Source: Enhydrobacter aerosaccus (GTDB lineage Bacteria; Pseudomonadota; Alphaproteobacteria; Reyranellales; Reyranellaceae). Taken from it: a stretch of 64,000 nucleotides of DNA. The notes below the pieces were generated by a model. It saw only the letters and a program-made list of their open reading frames with translations. It did not search any database and was not told the DNA's origin. A program made the translations under genes and the position numbers. This document shows positions 58,729-64,000 of the stretch, piece after piece. The stretch's first letter is position 1. Each line of letters opens with the position of its first letter. The DNA lies in the NCBI RefSeq assembly GCF_900167455.1, contig NZ_FUWJ01000001.1, positions 806,001-870,000 of the forward strand. The letters are read 5' to 3'.

Positions 58729-59598
58729 ATGCTGCAACTCGTCCTGTTTAATCTGACCAACGGGCTGATCGTGGGCGCCTTTTACGTCCTGATGGCGCTT
58801 GGGCTGTCGCTGATCATCAATCTCAGCAACGTCGTGAACTTCGCCCATGGGAATTTCCTCGCCATCGGCGGATACCTTGCCTACACGCTCACGCCCTATC
58901 TCGGCTTCTGGGGAGCGCTCCTCGTTTCGCCGTTCCTGACGGCTGTCTTCGGCTACGTGATCGAGAAGCTGCTGATCCGCCACGTCTATGCGCGCAACCA
59001 CATCTACAGCCTGCTGCTGACTTTCGGCCTCGGCTTCATCCTGCAGGACGCTTGTCGCTATCTCTGGGGCCCCAGTCCGCTGCCCCTGGGAATTCCCGAT
59101 ATCCTGTCGATTCCGGTCACGGCGGACCTGTTCTTCGTCACCTGGTATCGCGTGTTCATGGTCGCCATCGTGATCGCCGCCGTCGGCGGCCTGTTCGCCC
59201 TTCTGCGCTACACGCGGGTCGGCATGCGCATCCGGGCCGGCACGCTCGACCTCGACACCGTGTCGGCGCTCGGGGTCAATGTCGCGGCGCTGCGCTCCTA
59301 CAACTTCGCCGTCGGTAGTTTCCTGGCTGGCCTCGCCGGCGTCCTGGCCGCCGGGCAGATCGGGCTCAATCCCAATATGGGCGACGACCTGATCATGCCG
59401 AGCTTCATCGCCATCATCGTCGGTGGCGTCGGCAGCCTGACCGGCACGCTGCTGGGCGGCCTGCTGATCGGCGTCGCGGCGGCGCTCACGACGGTGTTCT
59501 ATCCGGCCGGCGCCGAAGCGGTCATCTACATCATCATGGCGATCGTCCTGCTGATCCGCCCGCGCGGATTGCTGGGCGAGGAGGGCATGCTGACATGA
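58729..59598 (+). CDS. livH: branched-chain amino acid-type ABC transporter permease LivH
   Basis: A 289-residue inner-membrane permease with about eight helices. NGLIVGAFYVLMALGLSLIINLSNVVNFAHGNFLAIGGYLAYTL is the LivH opening; the cytoplasmic coupling segment GMRIRAGTLDLDTVSALGVNVAALRSYNFAVGSFLAGLAGVLAA and the C-terminal IVGGVGSLTGTLLGGLLIG are also typical. It forms the heterodimeric channel with LivM. Its stop overlaps the livM start (ATGA). Confidence 0.92.
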   Translation: MLQLVLFNLTNGLIVGAFYVLMALGLSLIINLSNVVNFAHGNFLAIGGYLAYTLTPYLGFWGALLVSPFLTAVFGYVIEKLLIRHVYARNHIYSLLLTFGLGFILQDACRYLWGPSPLPLGIPDILSIPVTADLFFVTWYRVFMVAIVIAAVGGLFALLRYTRVGMRIRAGTLDLDTVSALGVNVAALRSYNFAVGSFLAGLAGVLAAGQIGLNPNMGDDLIMPSFIAIIVGGVGSLTGTLLGGLLIGVAAALTTVFYPAGAEAVIYIIMAIVLLIRPRGLLGEEGMLT

Positions 59599-60572
59599 GC
59601 ACCGCCATGACTACCGGCCGGCCGGCCGGGACGCGCACCTACCTGCAGCTCGGCATCATCTGGGCCCTGCTGCTGACGGTGCCGCTGTGGCTGCCGATGC
59701 TGGGCGGCTACACCGCGATCGCCGGTCGCGTGCTGGTCTTCGCCCTGGCGGCGATGGGCTTCAACATGTTGCTGGGCTTCACTGGCGTCATGAGCTTCGG
59801 CCATGCGGCCTATTTCGGGCTCGGCGCCTACGGTGCCGGCCTGACGCTGAAATACGTTGCGGCCTCGACGCCGCTGGCCATGCTGGCCGGAACGCTGCTG
59901 GGCGGCATCGCCGGCACGCTGTTCGGCCTGCTGCTGGTGCGGCGTCGCGGCGTCTATTTCGCCATGGTGACGATCGCCTTCGGCCAGGTCTGCTTCTACA
60001 TCGCCTACAAGTGGGACAGTTTCACGGGCGGCTATGACGGCTTGCGCGGTTTCCTGCGGGCGCCGATCGATCTCGGCTTCACCCGCATCGATATCGCGGG
60101 CAACGAGACGCTTTTCTACTTCTTCGTCCTGTTCGTATTCGGCCTCGCTGTCGGCCTGCAGGCGCTGATCCTTGCTTCGCCGTTCGGGCGAACGCTTCTG
60201 GCGATCCGTGAGAACGAACGTCGGGCGCGCTTTCTCGGCCTGCCGGTGGAGCGCCATATCTGGCTGTCCTTCTCCATCTCCTGCTTCTTCACGGCGCTGG
60301 CCGGCACGCTCTATGCGCTGTTGAACAACTTCGCCGATCCGCTCGGCCTCAACTACATCATGTCGGGCAACATCGTGATGATCACCGTCATGGGCGGCAT
60401 GCGCACCTTCTGGGGGCCGCTGGTCGGCGCCGTGCTGTTCGTGATGCTGCAGGACTATGTCTCGTCGATGACCACCAACTGGATGTTCTTCGTCGGCATG
60501 GCGTTCGTGCTCGTCGTGCTATTCTTCCCACGCGGACTCATGGGCATGCTGCAGAAGAGGTCCGCCGCATGA
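59595..60572 (+). CDS. livM: branched-chain amino acid-type ABC transporter permease LivM
   Basis: A 325-residue permease. ALAAMGFNMLLGFTGVMSFGHAAYFGLGAYGAGL, GVYFAMVTIAFGQVCFYIAYKWDSFTGGYDGLRGF and the coupling region GRTLLAIRENERRARFLGLPVERHIW are LivM features. It overlaps livH and livG by four bases each. An earlier ATG pair (MSTAMT) at the start gives two possible initiation codons five residues apart; the first overlaps livH in the usual ATGA manner. Confidence 0.92.
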   Translation: MSTAMTTGRPAGTRTYLQLGIIWALLLTVPLWLPMLGGYTAIAGRVLVFALAAMGFNMLLGFTGVMSFGHAAYFGLGAYGAGLTLKYVAASTPLAMLAGTLLGGIAGTLFGLLLVRRRGVYFAMVTIAFGQVCFYIAYKWDSFTGGYDGLRGFLRAPIDLGFTRIDIAGNETLFYFFVLFVFGLAVGLQALILASPFGRTLLAIRENERRARFLGLPVERHIWLSFSISCFFTALAGTLYALLNNFADPLGLNYIMSGNIVMITVMGGMRTFWGPLVGAVLFVMLQDYVSSMTTNWMFFVGMAFVLVVLFFPRGLMGMLQKRSAA

Positions 60573-61330
60573 GCGGGACGGTGCCGAAGCTGGAGGTCCG
60601 CAACGTTTCCAAGAACTTCGGTAACCTCAAGGCCGTTTCGGGCGTGTCCATGCGCGTCGAGAACGGCGAGTTGCGGGCGATCATCGGCCCGAACGGGGCC
60701 GGGAAGACGACGTTCTTCAACCTGATCACCGGCTTCTTTCCGCCGTCATCGGGCGAGATCCTGCTCGACGGCCATGACATCAGCCGCGTTCCGGCCGCGA
60801 CCCGGGTCAAGATGGGCATGGGCCGCACCTTCCAGATCACCGAGATCTTTCCCGAGCTCACGGTGAAGGAGAACACGCGCATCGCCGTCGAGACCGGCCT
60901 CGGCTTCAGCCTGCGCCCGTGGCTCGGGGCCGCCGACAAGAAGCGCGTCACCGACGCTTCCGAGGAGGTGATGGCGATGGCCAACCTGACAGCCAAGGCC
61001 GATCGCCTGGTGGGGGAGCTGTCGCATGGCGACCAGCGCTCGGCGGAAATCGCCATGGCGCTTGCCCTCAAGCCCAGCCTGCTGCTCCTGGACGAACCCA
61101 CCGCCGGCATGGGGGACGAGGAGACCTATCAGGTGACGGGCCTGATCCGGCGCCTCCATCGCGATTCGAAATACACCATCGTGCTGATCGAGCATGACAT
61201 GCGCGTGGTGTTCCATCTGGCCGATCACATCTCGGTGCTGGCCGAGGGCAAGTTGCTGGCCGAAGGCACGCCGCAGGAGATCAGCGCCAACGAGCACGTT
61301 CAGAACGCCTACCTGGGAAAAGCCGAATGA
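60569..61330 (+). CDS. livG: branched-chain amino acid-type ABC transporter ATPase LivG
   Basis: A 253-residue ATPase: Walker A GPNGAGKTTFFN, the LivG-specific GRTFQITEIFPELTVKEN block after the Q-loop, a degenerate signature LSHGDQRSAEIAMAL, Walker B LLLDEPTAGMGDEE and the switch IEHDMRVVFHLAD. It drives import together with LivF. The His-Gly-Asp variant of the signature (HGDQR in place of GGQQR) occurs in amide and aromatic-acid-type subgroups. ATGA overlaps on both sides. Confidence 0.92.
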   Translation: MSGTVPKLEVRNVSKNFGNLKAVSGVSMRVENGELRAIIGPNGAGKTTFFNLITGFFPPSSGEILLDGHDISRVPAATRVKMGMGRTFQITEIFPELTVKENTRIAVETGLGFSLRPWLGAADKKRVTDASEEVMAMANLTAKADRLVGELSHGDQRSAEIAMALALKPSLLLLDEPTAGMGDEETYQVTGLIRRLHRDSKYTIVLIEHDMRVVFHLADHISVLAEGKLLAEGTPQEISANEHVQNAYLGKAE

Positions 61331-62052
61331 ACGCGATCGAGGTCAGCGGGCTCAACACCTTCTACGGCAAGAGCCACATCCTGCACGATGTCTCCCTCGT
61401 GGCCGAGGAGGGCAGCGTCACGACGCTGTTGGGGCGCAACGGTGCCGGCAAGACGACGATGATGCGAAGCATCATGGGGCTTACGCCGTCGCGGTCGGGC
61501 TCGATCAAGGTGTTCGGCACCGAAGCAGCGAAGCTGGCGCCTTATCGCGTGGCGCGCCTGCGCGTCGGCTACGTGCCCGAGGGGCGGCGCGTCTTTCCCA
61601 ACCTCACCGTCGAGGACAATCTCAAGGTGCCGCAAGGCCATGCCGGGCCGTTCGACATCCCGCGCATCTATCAGCTGTTTCCACGGCTGGAGGAGCGGCG
61701 GCTCAATCGCGGGCGGCAGCTCTCGGGCGGCGAGCAGGAGATGCTGTCCATCGCCCGCGCGCTGCTGTTGAATCCGAAGGTGCTGATCCTGGACGAGCCA
61801 TCGCAGGGACTGGCGCCGCTGATCGTCAAGGACGTGTTCCGCATCGTCACCAGCATGAGGCGGGAGGGCATGACCGTGCTGCTCGTCGAACAGAACGTGC
61901 GCATGGCATTGGAGATCGCCGACACCGCCTACGTGCTGGATCACGGTGTCGTCGTGCATCACGGGCCTGCCGCGGCCCTGGCCGGTGACGAGGGTCTGAT
62001 CCAGTCGCTGGCCGGCGCCTCCGCGGAGGAGTGGGATCTCGACAAGATCTGA
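61327..62052 (+). CDS. livF: branched-chain amino acid-type ABC transporter ATPase LivF
   Basis: A 241-residue ATPase: Walker A GRNGAGKTTMMRSIMGL, GYVPEGRRVFPNLTVEDNLKV (the LivF Q-loop block), signature LSGGEQEMLSIARALLLNPKVLILDEPSQGLAP and VLLVEQNVRMALEIAD. It is the last gene of the transporter operon and ends four bases before the convergent thioesterase gene, with no terminator visible between them. Confidence 0.92.
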   Translation: MNAIEVSGLNTFYGKSHILHDVSLVAEEGSVTTLLGRNGAGKTTMMRSIMGLTPSRSGSIKVFGTEAAKLAPYRVARLRVGYVPEGRRVFPNLTVEDNLKVPQGHAGPFDIPRIYQLFPRLEERRLNRGRQLSGGEQEMLSIARALLLNPKVLILDEPSQGLAPLIVKDVFRIVTSMRREGMTVLLVEQNVRMALEIADTAYVLDHGVVVHHGPAAALAGDEGLIQSLAGASAEEWDLDKI

Positions 62053-62055
62053 CGC

Positions 62056-62538
62056 TCAGCCGCTGCGCGCCAGGCGTTCGGCCTCTTCGGACGGCGGCAT
62101 CTCGACGACGTCGGCGATGGGCCGCGGGCGGCCGGTGTCGTCGATGGCGACAAAAGTGAAGACGGCGTCCGTCACCTTCACGCGCGTGCCCTGGCCCTGG
62201 CGCATGGCCCAGACCTCGATCGAGAGCGTGATCGACGTCCGGCCGGTACGAAGCAGGTCGGTGTAGCAGCAGACCACGTCGCCGACGTTCACCGGCTGGC
62301 GGAACACGATGCGATCGACGGCCACCGTCACGACCCGGCCGTTGGCCACGGTGGTAGCGGACATCTTCCCGGCCATGTCCATGAGGGACATGATCCAGCC
62401 GCCGAAGATATCGCCCTTGGGATTGGTGTCGCTGGGCATGGCCAGGATGCGCGAGGCCAACTGGCCCCGCGGCTCCAGCGCCTCGATATCCTGCGGGCGC
62501 TCCTGTCCATCGTCGCTGACATATCCGGTATCCGGCAT
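62056..62538 (-). CDS. acyl-CoA thioesterase, YciA-like hotdog fold
   Basis: A 160-residue single hotdog domain. RILAMPSDTNPKGDIFGGWIMSLMDMAGKMSA contains the catalytic aspartate and the helix of the YciA/BACH group; DRIVFRQPVNVGDVVCCYTDLLRTGRTSITLSIEVWA is the following sheet. It hydrolyses acyl-CoAs of undefined chain length. GGAGGAG precedes the chosen ATG; the longer in-frame extension lacks conserved sequence. It is divergent from the PadR-type gene. Confidence 0.88.
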   Translation of the reverse strand: MPDTGYVSDDGQERPQDIEALEPRGQLASRILAMPSDTNPKGDIFGGWIMSLMDMAGKMSATTVANGRVVTVAVDRIVFRQPVNVGDVVCCYTDLLRTGRTSITLSIEVWAMRQGQGTRVKVTDAVFTFVAIDDTGRPRPIADVVEMPPSEEAERLARSG

Positions 62539-62702
62539 CGGCTCCTCCGCACCATACGCTACAGGGGCGGGCGTCCTCCCGGACGGCGCCGTCCATGTTG
62601 CGGCGCACCTAAGAGTCCTATCGACAGTGTAAGGCAAATCCAAGACGAATTCCGCACTGCACAATGGCAGTCGGAGGAAAAATCAAGCGCCGCTCTTGAA
62701 TC

Positions 62703-62726
62703 TGAGATGTGTTAAGATATATCTCA
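62703..62726. promoter_or_regulatory. palindrome upstream of the PadR-type gene, candidate autoregulatory site
   Basis: TGAGATGTGT and ATATATCTCA (62703-62712 and 62717-62726) form arms matching in 8 of 10 positions, and AGATATATCT (62715-62724) is itself a perfect 10-base palindrome. It lies 31 bases before the GTG start of the His-rich PadR gene, in an AT-rich dip. PadR/YqjI-type regulators usually repress their own promoter through such sites. Confidence 0.5.
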
Positions 62727-62756
62727 GTCATGTCTAAACATAGAGGAGCACATCAA

Positions 62757-63386
62757 GTGCGTCATTCCCATCATTATGGCCATCACCGGTTCCAGAGCCC
62801 GCAGGGCGAAGGCCGGTTTGGCGACAAGATCGGCCGGCTCGCGGCGCGGTTCGGGCGGCACGGATTCGGCCACCATGGCCGGGGCCCGTGGGGCGAAGAG
62901 GCGGACGAGGGCCGCGGCGGCCGCCGTCGGCGTGTCTTCGATTCCGGTGAGCTCAGGCTGGTCCTGCTCAAGCTGATCGCCGACCAGCCGCGTCACGGCT
63001 ACGAGCTGATCCGCGCGATCGAGGAACTGACCGGCGGCGCGTATGTGCCGAGCCCCGGCGTCATCTATCCGACCCTGACCATGCTGCAGGAGATGGGCCA
63101 GATTGCCGAGGCGGATGCGGAAGGGGCACGCAAGCCCTTCGCCGTGACGCCGGAGGGCACCGCCCATCTGGCCGAAAAGAAGGAGGAGGTCGAGGCGCTA
63201 TTCGCCCGCCTGGCCGAACTGGCCTCGATCCGCGAGCGCACCGACGTCGCCTCGGTTCGCCGTGCCATGCGCAACCTCAAGACGGCGTTGCTCTATCGTC
63301 TCGAGCGCGGCGACGTGAAGGCGGAGACCCAGCACGACATCGCGGCGATCCTCGACGAGGCCGCGCGCAAGATCGAGCGCCTCTGA
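62757..63386 (+). CDS. PadR-family regulator with His-rich N-terminus (YqjI-like)
   Basis: A 209-residue regulator. The N-terminal 45 residues are rich in histidine and glycine (RHSHHYGHHRFQ, GRHGFGHHGRGPWG). RVFDSGELRLVLLKLIADQPRHGYELIRAIEELTGGAYVPSPGVIYPTLTMLQEMG is the PadR winged helix, closely resembling E. coli YqjI, a nickel/iron-responsive repressor. The C-terminal helices should mediate dimerisation. The GTG at 62757 was preferred because AGAGGAG sits eight bases before it and the candidate operator lies upstream; earlier starts (GTG 62709, ATG 62730) overlap or abut the palindrome. A DUF2218 gene follows in the same operon. Confidence 0.88.
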   Translation: MRHSHHYGHHRFQSPQGEGRFGDKIGRLAARFGRHGFGHHGRGPWGEEADEGRGGRRRRVFDSGELRLVLLKLIADQPRHGYELIRAIEELTGGAYVPSPGVIYPTLTMLQEMGQIAEADAEGARKPFAVTPEGTAHLAEKKEEVEALFARLAELASIRERTDVASVRRAMRNLKTALLYRLERGDVKAETQHDIAAILDEAARKIERL

Positions 63387-63397
63387 GGAGGCGCTCG

Positions 63398-63790
63398 ATG
63401 CGGCAGACCTATGTCGACGTGCTGCGCAAGCGGTACCGCATCATCGATCCCCTCAGCCAAGGACGACCTTCAATGTTCATCGCCACCGTCCGCGTGCCGA
63501 CCGCGCACGCCAGCCGTTACCTCCAGCAGCTCTGCAAGCACTGGAGCCACAACCTCGCCGTCACCTTCACCGAGACCGAAGGCACGGTGACATTCCCGCG
63601 CAACGCCCGCGGTGCAGACTGGCCGGGCGACGCCACGCTGGCCCTCAAGGCGCAGCCCGACGGTCTCGACTGCCGGCTGGAAGCGAGCGCGGCGGAGCAG
63701 CGCGAGGCCCTGAAGGGCGCCGTCGCCCGACATCTCGACCGTTTCGCCTTCCGCGAGGCGCCGCTCGCCTTCGACTGGCGCGACGCCTGA
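63398..63790 (+). CDS. DUF2218 family protein
   Basis: A 130-residue protein (105 if ATG 63473 is used). The conserved part starts MFIATVRVPTAHASRYLQQLCKHWSHNLAVTF and continues with GTVTFPRNARGADW and ALKGAVARHLDRFAFREAPLAFDW, typical of DUF2218, which is often found with siderophore-interacting ferric reductases (YqjH type). GAGGAGG gives a strong site for the first ATG, while the family-like sequence begins at the second; both are possible. Its place right after a YqjI-like regulator supports a metal-homeostasis role. Confidence 0.85.
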   Translation: MRQTYVDVLRKRYRIIDPLSQGRPSMFIATVRVPTAHASRYLQQLCKHWSHNLAVTFTETEGTVTFPRNARGADWPGDATLALKAQPDGLDCRLEASAAEQREALKGAVARHLDRFAFREAPLAFDWRDA

Positions 63791-63834
63791 CGACCGACAG
63801 CAAATCGACCACAGCGTACCAGAGGAGCTTGCAA

Positions 63835-64000
63835 ATGGATGACAGGATGAAGGCCGTTCTCGCGCTCTATCACCAGCGCATGGAGAAGGAGCGCGAGGCG
63901 ATGCGCGCGGGACCGCCGCCGCACACCCTCTCCAATGCCGAGCTCGACCGCAACCTGCTGGCGGTGGGACCGGATACCGGCCGGCTGATCAACATCCTGG
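63835..64000 (+). CDS. 5' end of a gene, probable O-methyltransferase (truncated by window edge)
   Basis: An ATG at 63835, with AGAGGAG before it, opens a frame that remains open to the last base. The 55 visible residues begin MDDRMKAVLALYHQRMEKER and include NLLAVGPDTGRLINIL. This resembles the N-terminal helices and the VGP(D/E)TGR motif of small SAM-dependent O-methyltransferases. The SAM-binding core is beyond the window, so the call is tentative. It follows the DUF2218 gene by 44 bases and may share its operon. Confidence 0.55.
   Translation, partial: MDDRMKAVLALYHQRMEKEREAMRAGPPPHTLSNAELDRNLLAVGPDTGRLINIL

Overview
This window is GC-rich bacterial chromosome and is most likely from an alphaproteobacterium of the Rhodospirillales/Reyranella type. 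That is inference from gene content: RpoH, a LivKHMGF importer, a YqjI-type PadR regulator, a small DUF6476-like membrane protein, many solute-binding proteins and many acid-catabolism genes. No phage, transposase, CRISPR array or rRNA was seen. One tRNA gene, tRNA-Glu(CTC), is present. Coding density is high, and start and stop codons often overlap as ATGA, so several long operons can be read directly.

Layout. 1-2.3 kb: the end of a NodT-type outer-membrane efflux gene, a tiny lipoprotein and a YdeI/DUF1801 protein. 2.5-15.0 kb (minus strand): a ten-gene catabolic operon, hyuA-hyuB-SBP-dppB-[dppC-dppD fusion]-dppF-SDR-[2Fe-2S]-FAD alpha-FAD beta. It is divergent from an IclR regulator, with a candidate operator between them. 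15.9-16.4 kb: a gene-poor gap holding a LysR (GcvA-like) remnant. 16.4-24.5 kb: an SDR gene, then a six-gene minus-strand operon (PrpB-like lyase, LeuC-like, LeuD-like, MmgE/PrpD, MFS, Sua5-like) divergent from a GntR/HutC regulator. 24.5-32.2 kb: tRNA-Glu, a methyltransferase, a class II aldolase, and an operon of DUF6476, VOC, threonine aldolase, BisC-like molybdoenzyme and DUF3828, divergent from rluD. 32.2-33.3 kb: rpoH, preceded by a near-perfect CIRCE element and a long hairpin. 33.4-34.7 kb: a NiCoT transporter under a cobalamin riboswitch. 34.8-38.3 kb: a GlxA-type AraC regulator, an HD-domain hydrolase, an alpha/beta hydrolase and an enoyl-CoA hydratase. 38.4-43.1 kb: an ion-transporter-superfamily permease, polyphosphate kinase 2 and a P-type proton ATPase. 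43.4-48.7 kb: a ThDP decarboxylase, a solute-binding protein, a phytanoyl-CoA dioxygenase-like protein and a small secreted protein. 48.7-55.8 kb: a type I secretion operon exporting a modular GH18 chitinase-like enzyme, divergent from a LytS/LytTR two-component pair. 55.8-62.1 kb: purA, then livK-livH-livM-livG-livF. 62.1-64.0 kb: a thioesterase, a His-rich PadR regulator, a DUF2218 protein and the start of a probable O-methyltransferase.

How the genes work together. The first operon looks like uptake plus ring opening plus amine oxidation of an imported cyclic imide or imino acid. The second looks like hydration and retro-aldol cleavage of a branched C6-C7 di- or tricarboxylate, resembling the dimethylmaleate hydratase/dimethylmalate lyase pair. 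The chitinase operon joins secretion machinery, substrate and a dedicated regulatory pair; direct repeats with 21-bp period in the shared intergenic region fit LytTR binding. The rpoH upstream region suggests that HrcA/CIRCE repression feeds into sigma-32. All functions were read from motifs and context, without database searches.
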